Below are positions 9,207-17,819 of a stretch of DNA of 64,000 nt, piece by piece. The position numbers were made by a program, and so were the translations under genes. Under the pieces are notes generated by a model, which saw only the letters and a list, made by a program, of their open reading frames with translations, searched no databases and was not told where the DNA came from. Numbering within the stretch: position 1 is the stretch's first letter; every line of letters begins with the position of its first letter. Source of the stretch: Candidatus Rokuibacteriota bacterium (GTDB lineage: Bacteria > Methylomirabilota > Methylomirabilia > Rokubacteriales > CSP1-6); assembly GCA_003220685.1 (NCBI GenBank), contig QHTE01000058.1, positions 1 to 64,000 of the forward strand, in the 5' to 3' direction.

Positions 9207-9611
9207 ATGGCGGCCAGCGCCCGGCTCACACTCGGCGGCTTCTTGGCCCGGTTCGCCTTCGCGCTGCTCGTGGTCGGCGCCACCTACAATCCCACCCGCT
9301 ACTCGTTCTACGCCTGGGTCAGGAGCACCGGGTTCGAATGGCAGCCGCCGACCGTCTTCGCCGGCGTCGTGCTGCTGATCGGATGGTTCATCTGCGTGCG
9401 ACTTGCCGTACGCTCGTACGGCGGCTTCGGCCTGCTGCTGGCCAACGCGTTCCTGGCCGCGCTCTACTGGCTCGTGGCCAGCTGGGGCTGGCTGCCGATC
9501 GAGAATGTGGCGGCGATCTCATGGCTGGGGATGCTCAGCGTCGCCGCCATCCTGGCCTTCGGCATGTCGTGCACGCACTGGCGCCGGGAACGGTTCACGC
9601 GGCCGGGGTAA
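9207..9611 (+). CDS. Small integral membrane protein (DUF6524-like)
   Basis: 134 residues, almost entirely membrane: helices around residues 9-25, 47-66, 72-92 and 97-118, with the start-proximal motif GATYNPTRYSFYAWV that I associate with the DUF6524 group. Function unknown. The ATG at 9207 is chosen because a TATAAT box sits six bases before it; the open frame extends upstream without protein-like character. Convergent with the DinB-like gene downstream. Confidence 0.7.
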   Translation: MAASARLTLGGFLARFAFALLVVGATYNPTRYSFYAWVRSTGFEWQPPTVFAGVVLLIGWFICVRLAVRSYGGFGLLLANAFLAALYWLVASWGWLPIENVAAISWLGMLSVAAILAFGMSCTHWRRERFTRPG

Positions 9612-9673
9612 GCGCGCTCGCCTCAGCCGAGTCAGCCGCTCGCCGTCCGAGATGAGCACGCGCTCGACGCGCG

Positions 9674-10156
9674 TTACACGCCGACCGTCTTCCGGATGCT
9701 CCCCATGTGCTCGTCGATGTGCGAGACCAAGCCGAGCATGATGAGCTGCTCGGCCGTCATGGGCGGCGCATCGGTGAACACGGTTCCGCTCTTGGCCAGC
9801 TGATCGTCGGACAGGCCACGGACCACCGCGGATGCGGCCGCCGCGCCCTTCTGGAAGAGCGCGAGCGTCTCCGCGCGCGCGCAGTCGGCGTGCTCTCTGG
9901 CGTGCTGAGCGTTCATCTGGTCCAGCACGGCGCGGGTGAAGCCGCCGCGCGGCGGCGCGCCCGTCACGATGCCGCTCACGATGCCCGCCACCGCCTCCAG
10001 TCCCCCCGCCAGATGGTGCGCCGTCGCGCCCACCGTCCACTTCTCGGCGGCTGTGACCTTTTTCCAGTCGCCGTCGCCCAGCTTCTGAAGCGTCGTCACG
10101 GCGTCCCGGGCCTTTCCCTCGATCTGCGCGGCCAGTGCCTCCGCCTTCGCCCCCAT
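9674..10156 (-). CDS. DinB / mycothiol-dependent-isomerase-like four-helix protein
   Basis: 160 residues forming a helical bundle of the DinB-like superfamily. The expected metal-ligand histidines are visible in TVGATAHHLAGG (early) and LVSHIDEHMGS (near the C-terminus), with another in HAREHAD. Such proteins act as thiol-dependent transferases or isomerases, or remain uncharacterised. The ATG at 10156 has AAGGAG at a good distance, so the longer open frame upstream is rejected. It lies 107 bases after the acyl-CoA-dehydrogenase-like gene, same strand. Confidence 0.75.
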   Translation of the reverse strand: MGAKAEALAAQIEGKARDAVTTLQKLGDGDWKKVTAAEKWTVGATAHHLAGGLEAVAGIVSGIVTGAPPRGGFTRAVLDQMNAQHAREHADCARAETLALFQKGAAAASAVVRGLSDDQLAKSGTVFTDAPPMTAEQLIMLGLVSHIDEHMGSIRKTVGV

Positions 10157-10263
10157 GGATTGGCTCCTTTCTCGGAATTCATTAATACGTCGACCGAGGC
10201 CGCCCGAAATCGACAACGGCCGGAACCGGGCTGAAATTCCTGAAGGCGCAGGGCCGGGCGGGG

Positions 10264-11484
10264 CTACCGCAGCCGGGGGCCCGGATCCATGCTCATCAGG
10301 GCCCGGCCGCCAATCGGGTACCACTCCGGCGCGAGTGTGGCCGCCTGACCGACCACTTGGAGATCGCGCCAGCATTCGGCCAGACGGCTCTCACGCCGGT
10401 AGGATGTGCTACCACCCTGCCGGTACATCAGATCCATCGCCTCGCGGGCGCAGTCGCCGGCATGGACCGCGGCCAATCGGCAGCGGGCCCGCTGCTCGAG
10501 GGTGGTCTCCTCGCCGGCCGCCACGGTGTTCCAGATCTCGGTGATCATCGCGGTACGGCCGGCGCGACCGGCGTTCAGGATCGCGTCGGCCCGGCCGACC
10601 GCGTCCTGGACTTGAGGGTTGTCGCCGAGTCGGCCGGTCCGGCCGCGCGGCGTCTTCTCGGCCGCCAGCTCGATCAACGCGTCGATGCCGGCCCGCGCGA
10701 TGCCCGTGATCACGGCGCAGTGGTGGGGTCCGACCCAGGCCTGAGCGGGCAAGGCGTACGAGATCCCCGGCCAGCGCTTCCACTGGTTGTCCAGCGGGAC
10801 GCCGGCGTGGACCATCGTTCGCCGCTCCGGCAGGAAGACGTCGTCGACCGTCCAGTCGAAGCTGCCCGTCGCGCGCATCCCGGTCACGTCCCAGCTGCCC
10901 TCGACGATCCGCGCTTCCGAGCGCGCGAAGAGCCCGCGCCAGTAGACCGAGGCGCCATCCGGGCTGCGGCGCGGCTGCTCGCCGTCGAAAATCTGGAAGC
11001 TGCCGAGCATCCAGGAGCTCTCCTGGCAGCCGGTGCCAAAGGGCCAGCGACCGCTGACCCGATAGCCGCCGTCGACGGGCACGGCCCGCCCGCCTCCCAT
11101 CACGGCGGTGCCGGCGATGACCGTGTCCGCGCGGTGCCCGTAGATCTCCTGGACGCCCTCGTCCGGTAACCCGAGCGTGACGAGCTGGCCGATGCTGTTG
11201 TTGGCCACGTTCCAGCCGGCCGAGCCGGCGGCCTCGGCGAGCAGCTCGACGACACGCACGTAGGTCAGCGGGTCGACCTGGAGACCGCCCAGCTCACGCG
11301 GGATGACCATGCTATAGAAGCCGGCGGCATGAAACTGCTCGACCAGCGCCTTCGGCAGGCGCTGCTCGCGCTCGATCTCGTCGTGATGGCGACGAATGAC
11401 CGGCTGCAGAGCGGCCGCAGCCCGCACGAGCGGTTGATCGTCGACGTCGGCTGGTAAGCGCTCCTCGTCCGCAATCTGTCGCAT
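10264..11484 (-). CDS. Acyl-CoA dehydrogenase-fold flavoprotein (HsaA/DszC-like)
   Basis: 406 residues with the acyl-CoA dehydrogenase architecture: an N-terminal helical domain (FYSMVIPRELGGLQVDPLTY), a beta domain (GGYRVSGRWPFGTGCQESSW) and a C-terminal helical domain (CREAMDLMYRQGGSTSYRRE). The pattern GxWPFGTG with S-S-W is typical of the flavin-dependent monooxygenase branch (HsaA, HpaH, DszC relatives) rather than beta-oxidation enzymes; a reduced-flavin monooxygenase is the likelier role. The neighbouring divergent luciferase-like monooxygenase also uses reduced flavin. Start ATG, no clear ribosome site. Confidence 0.82.
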   Translation of the reverse strand: MRQIADEERLPADVDDQPLVRAAAALQPVIRRHHDEIEREQRLPKALVEQFHAAGFYSMVIPRELGGLQVDPLTYVRVVELLAEAAGSAGWNVANNSIGQLVTLGLPDEGVQEIYGHRADTVIAGTAVMGGGRAVPVDGGYRVSGRWPFGTGCQESSWMLGSFQIFDGEQPRRSPDGASVYWRGLFARSEARIVEGSWDVTGMRATGSFDWTVDDVFLPERRTMVHAGVPLDNQWKRWPGISYALPAQAWVGPHHCAVITGIARAGIDALIELAAEKTPRGRTGRLGDNPQVQDAVGRADAILNAGRAGRTAMITEIWNTVAAGEETTLEQRARCRLAAVHAGDCAREAMDLMYRQGGSTSYRRESRLAECWRDLQVVGQAATLAPEWYPIGGRALMSMDPGPRLR

Positions 11485-11539
11485 TGGGCCGGATGTTCCG
11501 CTGGCGGAGCGGAGGTGTCAAGAGGTACTGTACCTGCTC

Positions 11540-12784
11540 ATGAACCGACTGGGCTTCGGCGCGTTCCTCGCTCCTCACCATCCGATCGGCGAGCATCCGA
11601 TGCTGCAGTTCCGCCGCGATCTCGACTTCGTCGAGCACCTCGACAAGCTCGGCTACGACGAGTTCTGGTGCGGCGAGCATCACTCCAGCGGCTGGGAGAT
11701 GATCGGCTCGCCCGAGATGTTCCTGGCCGCCGCGGGCGAACGGACGAAGCGCATCAAGCTCGCCACCGGCGTCGTCTCCCTGCCCTATCACCACCCGTTC
11801 AACGTCGCACAGCGGATGGTGCAGCTCGACTACATGACCGGCGGACGGGTGATCTTCGGCTCGGGCCCGGGGGCCCTGGCATCGGACGCCCACACGCTCG
11901 GGATCGATCCGATGCTGCTGCGCGACCGTCAGGACGAGGCCATCGGCGTCATCCGCCGCCTGATGCGCGGCGAGCGCTTGACGATCAGGTCCGACTGGTT
12001 CACCTTGCAGGACGCCGCGCTCCAGCTTCTGCCGTTGCAGGAGGACATGCCCTTCGCGGTGGCCTCCCAGATCAGCCCCTCGGGCATGACCCTGGCCGGC
12101 AAGCACGGGATCGGCATCATCTCGATCGGGTCGCTGTCCGAAGAAGGTCTCAACGCCCTGCCGACGCAATGGAGCTTCGCGGAGGCCGCGGCCGCCGAGC
12201 ACGGCCAGACCGTCGACCGCAAGAGCTGGCGCGTGCTGATGAGCTGGCACATCGCCGAGACCCGCGAGCAGGCCCGCGCCGAAGCTCGAGACGGCTTGCT
12301 GCGCCACCACAACGAGTACATCACGGCCACCCTGCAGCGGCCCGGCGCGCGTCCCTACAAGACCGCCGACGAAGCGGTGGACAAGACCGCCTTCGTCCCC
12401 GGCGCCGTCGCCACGATCGGCACGCCGGACGATCTCGTGACGCGGATCAAAGCGGTGCTCGAGCTCTCCGGCGGGTTCGGGACGGTCGTCGGCTTCGTCC
12501 ACGATTGGGCCAACCCGGAGAACACGCGGCGCAGCTGGGACATGGTAGCCCGCTACGTGATGCCGGAGATCAACGGCTATCTCGCGGGCCTGCGGACGTC
12601 TCGCGAGTTCGTCGCCACCAACCGCGAGTATTTCAACCGCGCGCGCGAGGCGGTGATGGCGAAGATCAACGAGAATCCGGCCGCGGCGGCCGCGCTCAAG
12701 GTCACGAAGTCGCCGCTGCTGGCGGCCTCGTCCGGCAACGTACCCGACCTGGGCCAGGCCTCCGACCGCCTCGCGTCGCGCTGA
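11540..12784 (+). CDS. LLM-class flavin-dependent monooxygenase (limonene-monooxygenase-like)
   Basis: 414 residues of the bacterial luciferase-like TIM barrel. N-terminal LGFGAFLAPHHPIGEHP, then DEFWCGEHHSSGWE with the conserved E-H-H, and GRVIFGSGPGALASD before the phosphate-binding region. Length and motifs fit the LimB/LLM group that oxygenates small organics with FMNH2. It is divergent from the acyl-CoA-dehydrogenase-like gene with only 55 bases between starts, suggesting shared control. Substrate unknown. Confidence 0.88.
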   Translation: MNRLGFGAFLAPHHPIGEHPMLQFRRDLDFVEHLDKLGYDEFWCGEHHSSGWEMIGSPEMFLAAAGERTKRIKLATGVVSLPYHHPFNVAQRMVQLDYMTGGRVIFGSGPGALASDAHTLGIDPMLLRDRQDEAIGVIRRLMRGERLTIRSDWFTLQDAALQLLPLQEDMPFAVASQISPSGMTLAGKHGIGIISIGSLSEEGLNALPTQWSFAEAAAAEHGQTVDRKSWRVLMSWHIAETREQARAEARDGLLRHHNEYITATLQRPGARPYKTADEAVDKTAFVPGAVATIGTPDDLVTRIKAVLELSGGFGTVVGFVHDWANPENTRRSWDMVARYVMPEINGYLAGLRTSREFVATNREYFNRAREAVMAKINENPAAAAALKVTKSPLLAASSGNVPDLGQASDRLASR

Positions 12785-12809
12785 CCGGACCCTAGCTCGG
12801 GAGGGGACC

Positions 12810-15071
12810 ATGACCTCAGCGCTCCGCACCTCGCTGCGCACCCTCGGCTTCACGCTCGTCTTTGCGGCCGCCGCGACGTCGCTGGCGTGCGCGCACCACG
12901 ACGAGCACCATCGAAAGAACCCCCAGGTGGTCGTGATCTCGCTCGACGGCGCCCGGCCCGATCTCGTCGAGCACTATCTGAAGACAGGCGTCCTCGACCG
13001 GAAGACCGGCCTCGGCCGTCTCAAGGCCCGCGGCGTCGCCGCCGACCAGAACATCACGGTCACCCCGTCGGTGACCGCCGTCGCCCACATCGCGATCGCG
13101 ACGGGCTCGACAGCGGCGCACAACGACATCCCGCTCAATACCTTTCATCCCGTGGCGGCGTCGATCGGCACGAGCATCAGCGGCTTCGCCGCGCCGATCG
13201 GCGGCTATCAGCTGAATCCGCTCGGCCCCTCGCCGGCGCCGACCGCGGAGCCGCTCTGGGTGCAGCTGCGCCGCGCCGGCAAGAAGGTCGTGACCGCGAC
13301 GTGGCCGGGCAGCGACGGCGCCGACATCAGCATCTCGAATGCGCCGCCGGGCGCGCCGCCGGTCAGCACGCTGGTCCAGGCCGCGACGCCGATTCGCACC
13401 ACCGACTACACGGTGCCCTTCGGCGCGTTCGGCGGGCTCGGCGCGCAGGGCTTCGCGCTCACGTCGGCGAGCTTCGCGGCCGCCGACGCGACCCTGACGA
13501 GCCAGCTCGTGGCCGCCGGCCACGTCTCGCACAGCCCGGTCCGGGTGACCGCGGCGCCGGTGGAGACGGTGTTCTGCGCCCCGGCGACAACCGCGACGTG
13601 CGGCACCACGAACGCCTCGGGACGCACCTTGCGCTACGACATCAAGGTCGCGGCCCTCGACACGACCGACGATCACGTCGTCAACTACGACACGCTGGTG
13701 TTCTTCGAGGCGACCGCCGGCGTTCAGCCGGGGCCGTTCGCGCTGCCGTCGAGCGGCCCGGCATATGTGAAGCTCGGCGGCCCGTCGGCGAAGTTCTTCT
13801 TCGAGGGGTCGGGCAACAAGATCGGGGCCGCGTACTTCGTGAGTTTCCTGGTCCCCGACCTCTCGACCGTTCGCATCGCCCGCTACGGGGCGAACTTCAT
13901 CCCGCGCAACGCGCCCGTGCTCGCGGTGGTCGACGACATCAACGACAACGTCGGCTTTTGGGCCCCGCAGCCGGACTTCCGCATCCCCGAGCGCCTGAGC
14001 CCCGGATTCACTCCCTTTCCGGACCTCGAGCTGGAGGCGATGTATCACGACCAGGTGCAGACGTGGATCGCGTACCAGACCGCGGTCGCGGTGCACGCGA
14101 TTCAGGAGAACCCCGACGCGGATCTGGTGATGATCTACATCGAGCAGCCGGATGGCTCCGGCCACCAGTTCACGCTCACCGATCGCCGGCAGCCGACGAA
14201 CCCGACCGACAACACCAGCATCGGCACCTCCGGCAACCCGCCCGGCGCGACCGGACAGGACGCCGCCAAGGTCAAACGCTACGCCGGCTATCTCGAGTTC
14301 GCCTACCAGCAGGCGAACGGCGCGGTGGAGGCGATCCTGAACGCGATCGGCTCGCACCACGGCGGCGAGCCGCGGCGCGACGTGTTCGTCGTGTCCGACC
14401 ACGGCATGGCGCCGTTCCATACGGCCGTGAGCCTGCGCAACCTGCTCGCGAATGCCGGCGTGAACGTCAACCTGCTCGGCATCCGCACCACCGGTCCCGC
14501 GGCCAACATCTACGTGAATCTGCAGGGCCGCGAGGCCGGCGGGACCGTGCCGGCCGACAGCTCACCGACGGGCTACGCCGCGCTGGTCGCTCAGGTTGCG
14601 GCGGCGCTGCGCGCCGCGAAGGATCCCCACGGCTTCTACAATCCGCAGGGCGCGCCGCTCTTCAGCGACGTGCTCACCCGGCCCGAGGGCTGCGGCTTTC
14701 CCGGCTTCTGCGTCAACGAAAACTTCGGCCAGGACACGGGCGACGTGGTCGCGCTGATGATCGAGGGCTACAACTTCGACGGCGTTCAGTCGCCAGGCTT
14801 CGCCCGGCTGGACGAGGGGCCGTTCAACACGACGACGACCGTGTACTCCGTACCCAACTTCTACGGAGCGCACGGTCACAACTCGAACCTCCAGTCGATG
14901 AGCGCGATCTTCTACGCGGCAGGCCCGAGCCTCAAGCAGGGCCGGACGGTCGACGTGCTGCACAACATCGACGTCGCGCCCACCGTGATGGAGATCCTCG
15001 ACGTCGCGCCGGCGCCCACGGTGGACGGCGAAGTCATCACGAAGATCCTCCAGAAGCACAAGCGGGACTGA
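12810..15071 (+). CDS. Exported alkaline-phosphatase-superfamily phosphodiesterase
   Basis: 753 residues with an N-terminal signal sequence (LVFAAAATSLACAHH, possibly lipidated at the Cys). It belongs to the type I phosphodiesterase/nucleotide pyrophosphatase group. The two-metal site can be followed: VVVISLDGARPD (first Asp), TPSVTAVAH (nucleophile Thr and following His), DGSGHQ (Asp/His), VVSDHGMAPFH (Asp-His) and GAHGHNS (last His). A large insert of about 250 residues between the nucleophile and the second metal half is longer than in minimal members. A GGAGGGG ribosome site precedes the ATG. Probably hydrolyses phosphodiesters or phospholipids outside the cytoplasm. Confidence 0.83.
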   Translation: MTSALRTSLRTLGFTLVFAAAATSLACAHHDEHHRKNPQVVVISLDGARPDLVEHYLKTGVLDRKTGLGRLKARGVAADQNITVTPSVTAVAHIAIATGSTAAHNDIPLNTFHPVAASIGTSISGFAAPIGGYQLNPLGPSPAPTAEPLWVQLRRAGKKVVTATWPGSDGADISISNAPPGAPPVSTLVQAATPIRTTDYTVPFGAFGGLGAQGFALTSASFAAADATLTSQLVAAGHVSHSPVRVTAAPVETVFCAPATTATCGTTNASGRTLRYDIKVAALDTTDDHVVNYDTLVFFEATAGVQPGPFALPSSGPAYVKLGGPSAKFFFEGSGNKIGAAYFVSFLVPDLSTVRIARYGANFIPRNAPVLAVVDDINDNVGFWAPQPDFRIPERLSPGFTPFPDLELEAMYHDQVQTWIAYQTAVAVHAIQENPDADLVMIYIEQPDGSGHQFTLTDRRQPTNPTDNTSIGTSGNPPGATGQDAAKVKRYAGYLEFAYQQANGAVEAILNAIGSHHGGEPRRDVFVVSDHGMAPFHTAVSLRNLLANAGVNVNLLGIRTTGPAANIYVNLQGREAGGTVPADSSPTGYAALVAQVAAALRAAKDPHGFYNPQGAPLFSDVLTRPEGCGFPGFCVNENFGQDTGDVVALMIEGYNFDGVQSPGFARLDEGPFNTTTTVYSVPNFYGAHGHNSNLQSMSAIFYAAGPSLKQGRTVDVLHNIDVAPTVMEILDVAPAPTVDGEVITKILQKHKRD

Positions 15072-15335
15072 CGGGCGGGGCGGGCGGCGCGGGCGCGATC
15101 GGGACCGGGCCGCTCACATCCCGACGCGATCGTCGCTTTGGGTAACCCCACGCGGTACGTGCCGCTCTCGCTGCCGGATGCGCGCATCGAGGTTCGCCCG
15201 CGTTCGTTCTGATGGATTGCCCCGACGTCGATTCAGGCGTTTTATGCATTGAGCCCTCCGGTCAACGCTGAAAAAATCTGAGCCGGGTATTGGTGTCCCG
15301 CGGACATGCGATTCGAACCAATGGAGGATCGAGCG

Positions 15336-16598
15336 ATGCTGAGCCGAAGTGGAGCTGCTGGAAGCAGTCGGCCATGTAGGCGTGCAGGGTGGATCATCTT
15401 GATGGTACTCGTCGTTATCCTGGGGCTCGCGCGGCCGGGCGGCGCGGCGGTCTTCACCTGCGCGGCGGGGGATGTCGCGTGCCTGATCGCGGCCATCAAT
15501 ACGGCGAATGCGAACGGCGAGGTCAATCTGATCCGCCTGGAGTCGGGCGCCTACACCCTGACGGCGGAGAACAACAGCACCGACGGATCGAACGGTCTGC
15601 CGTCGATTACCAGTCCGCTGACGATCGGCGGAGACGGGTCCGGGAACACCGTCATCGAGCGTGCGGCCACCGCTCCGCAATTCCGTGTGTTCCACGTCGC
15701 GCAAGCCGGCCTCTTGAACCTCGAGGACCTCACGGTGAGAGGCGGCCACTGGGGCGGGGGGGTCGCGTTCGGCGGCGGCGGCATTCTCAATCGGGGCACG
15801 CTTGTCATCACCCATTGCGCGGTGACCGACAACTTCAGCTTCACCGGCAGCAGCAGCGGGGGCGGCGGTATTGCCAGCCTCGGTCGACTGTTCATCGCCG
15901 GAAGCACCGTGGCCAATAACACCGCGGTGCAGAGCCAGGGTGGAGGCATCTTCAGCCCCGCTGCCGTGACGGTCATCAATAGCACGATCAGGGGCAACCG
16001 CTCGGAAGCTGGCGGCGGCGGCATTGCGATCTCGCATCCGGCAGGCAGCGCGACGATCATCGGCACCACCATCGTCGACAACCACACGGGCGAGAGCCAC
16101 GGCGGCGGCCTCCATTCAGAGTCCTCGGCCGTGGCCATCGTCAACAGCACGTTTGCCGAAAACGGAGCCGAATCCGGCGTCGGAGGCGGGCTCTTCGTCA
16201 GGGGTGGCGTCGTTGTCAACACTACCATCGCCAACAATCGCAGCAACGGCGGCCGAGACCTGGCAGCCACGAGTGCGTTGGCGCTCCACAACACGATCGT
16301 TTCGGGGCCGTCAGACTTCTCCGCCACGGCCTGCCGGGGTCAGGTCACTTCGCTGGACAACAACCTCTTCTTCGACCCGAACTGCGCCGTCGCGTTGCTC
16401 CCGCACGATCGCACCGGCGACCCCGGCCTGGGCGACTACATCGACTTTGGAGTCCCGGGGCGGGGGTTCTTCCTGCTCACGAGCAACAGTCCGGCGCTCG
16501 ATGCGGGCGACAACGCCGCGTGTCTGCCGACCGATCAACGGGGAAGCCCGCGGAGTGGAGGCTGCGACATCGGAGCCGTCGAAGGTACGGACCCCTGA
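15336..16598 (+). CDS. Exported right-handed parallel beta-helix protein
   Basis: 420 residues: signal peptide (hydrophobic stretch WIILMVLVVILGLARPGGA), then the entry motif AGDVACLIAAINTANANGEV, known from surface proteins that begin a right-handed beta-helix, followed by repeated rungs such as GGGGILNRGTLVITHC, GGGIFSPAAVTVINSTI and GGGLFVRGGVVVNTTIANN. It ends in the domain DAGDNAACLPTDQRG..CDIGAVEG typical of choice-of-anchor Q proteins. The ATG at 15336 is preferred because GGAGG lies 8 bases before it and this start is conserved in the duplicate; ATGs at 15306 and 15321 are possible. Surface or secreted role, no enzymatic residues identified. Confidence 0.8.
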   Translation: MLSRSGAAGSSRPCRRAGWIILMVLVVILGLARPGGAAVFTCAAGDVACLIAAINTANANGEVNLIRLESGAYTLTAENNSTDGSNGLPSITSPLTIGGDGSGNTVIERAATAPQFRVFHVAQAGLLNLEDLTVRGGHWGGGVAFGGGGILNRGTLVITHCAVTDNFSFTGSSSGGGGIASLGRLFIAGSTVANNTAVQSQGGGIFSPAAVTVINSTIRGNRSEAGGGGIAISHPAGSATIIGTTIVDNHTGESHGGGLHSESSAVAIVNSTFAENGAESGVGGGLFVRGGVVVNTTIANNRSNGGRDLAATSALALHNTIVSGPSDFSATACRGQVTSLDNNLFFDPNCAVALLPHDRTGDPGLGDYIDFGVPGRGFFLLTSNSPALDAGDNAACLPTDQRGSPRSGGCDIGAVEGTDP

Positions 16599-16635
16599 GA
16601 CGCGCGCGGATTCGCGCAGAGCAGTGATCCTCGAT

Positions 16636-16667
16636 CCGTGGCCGCCCTCGCGAGGAGGCGGCCACGG
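16636..16667 (+). terminator. Stem-loop after beta-helix gene, copy 1
   Basis: Eleven-base perfect stem (CCGTGGCCGCC with its complement) and a 10-base loop, 38 bases after the stop codon. No T-run. The same hairpin follows copy 2, so it was duplicated with the gene and probably ends transcription or stabilises the 3' end. Confidence 0.55.
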
Positions 16668-16882
16668 GCCGAACGCGTCAGCGGATCAGCTGTGCCAGCA
16701 GAGCGCTGGCTAGTACCTTTTGGTAGCCCTCCGTCCGCGCGCCTGCCATCGCTCGTTCCGAAGGATTACCCCGGCGCCGATTCAGGAGTTCCTCTCATTG
16801 AGCCCTCGGCTCAAAACTGAAAAAGTCAGGACCGTAGTAGTGTTCGCGGAGCTCACGATTCGAACCAATGGAGAGTCGAGCG

Positions 16883-17755
16883 ATGGCGAGCCGAGGCGGT
16901 GCTGCAGCAAGCAGTCAGCCACGTAGGCATGTAGTGTGGATCATCGTGACAGCACTCGTCGTTGCCCTGGGACTCGCGCGACCGGGCGGCGCGGCGGTCT
17001 TCAACTGCGCGGCGGGGGACGTCGCGTGCCTGATCGCGGCCATCAATACGGCGAATGCGAACGGCGAGGTCAATCTGATCCGCCTGGAGGCGGGCACCTA
17101 CACCTTGACGGCGGTCAACAACGACACTGACGGATCGAATGGCCTTCCGTCGGTTACGAGTCCGCTGACGATCGGCGGAAACGGGTCCGGGAACACCATC
17201 ATCGAGCGAGCGGCCACCGCCCCGCTCTTCCGTGTGTTCCACGTCGGGCAATCCGGCCTCTTGAATCTCGCAGAGTCCTCCGCCGTCGCGATCGTCAACA
17301 GCACGTTTGCCGAGAACGAAGCCGAGTTCGGCTTCGGCGGCGGGCTCTTCGTCGCCGGCGGGGTCGTGGTCAACACCACGATCGCCAACAACTTCAGCCA
17401 TGGGGACGGCCGCGCCCTGGCCGCCACGAGTGCGCTGGCCCTACATAACACGATCGTTTCGGGTCCGTCAGAGCCCACCGCCTTTGCCTGCCATGGCCGG
17501 GTCACGTCGCTGGACAACAATATCTTCTTCGACCCGAACTGCGCCGTCGCCTTGCTCCCGCATGACCGCATCGGCGACCCCGGCCTGGGCGACTTCATCG
17601 ACTTTGGAGCTCCGGGCCGCGGGTTCTTCCTGCTCTCGAGCAACAGTCAGGCGCTCGACGCAGGCGACAACGCCGCGTGTCTGCCAGCCGATCAACGGGG
17701 ACGCCTGCGCTCAGGCGGCTGCGACATCGGAGCGATCGAGGGAACAACCCCGTGA
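16883..17755 (+). CDS. Exported beta-helix protein, shortened paralogue
   Basis: 290 residues, closely similar to the protein at 15336-16598 at both ends. Signal peptide, NCAAGDVACLIAAINTANANG and the C-terminal CDIGAIEG are all kept. After SGLLNLA it jumps straight to ESSAVAIVNSTFAEN; the corresponding 132 residues of copy 1 (its rungs from EDLTVRGG to GGGLHS) are absent and replaced by one Ala, reading frame kept. The result is a beta-helix with about half the rungs. The ATG at 16883 matches the conserved start with GGAGAG before it; ATG 16868 is the alternative. Confidence 0.78.
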   Translation: MASRGGAAASSQPRRHVVWIIVTALVVALGLARPGGAAVFNCAAGDVACLIAAINTANANGEVNLIRLEAGTYTLTAVNNDTDGSNGLPSVTSPLTIGGNGSGNTIIERAATAPLFRVFHVGQSGLLNLAESSAVAIVNSTFAENEAEFGFGGGLFVAGGVVVNTTIANNFSHGDGRALAATSALALHNTIVSGPSEPTAFACHGRVTSLDNNIFFDPNCAVALLPHDRIGDPGLGDFIDFGAPGRGFFLLSSNSQALDAGDNAACLPADQRGRLRSGGCDIGAIEGTTP

Positions 17756-17770
17756 GACGCGCGAGGAAAT

Positions 17771-17800
17771 CCGTGGCCGCCGCTCGCGGGGCGGCCACGG
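17771..17800. terminator. Stem-loop between convergent genes
   Basis: Eleven-base perfect stem with an 8-base loop in the 64-base gap between the beta-helix gene (plus) and the ThDP-enzyme gene (minus). Its position suits a bidirectional terminator; no T-run on either side beyond ATTT on the minus strand. Confidence 0.6.
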
Positions 17801-17819
17801 GCCGTGACGCTTCAGCTGA

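Larger units (their letters stand above)
15201..16699 (+). repeat. Tandem duplication, copy 1 (longer)
   Basis: This unit and the one at 16750-17833 are diverged direct duplicates. Matching parts are the upstream region (ATTCAGG, CATTGAGCCCT, GATTCGAACCAATGGAG blocks), the beta-helix gene, the hairpin behind it and the last 16 bases GATCAGCTGTGCCAGC. In the second copy those last bases are the 3' end of the ThDP-enzyme gene; here they are a leftover scrap still reading WHS-stop on the minus strand. Confidence 0.8.

Noticed and set aside
15310-15319. GATTCGAACC, resembling a tRNA T-loop on the minus strand (also at 16857-16866)
   Set aside because: The flanks do not form T, anticodon or acceptor stems, and the sequence is part of the duplicated leader before the beta-helix genes.
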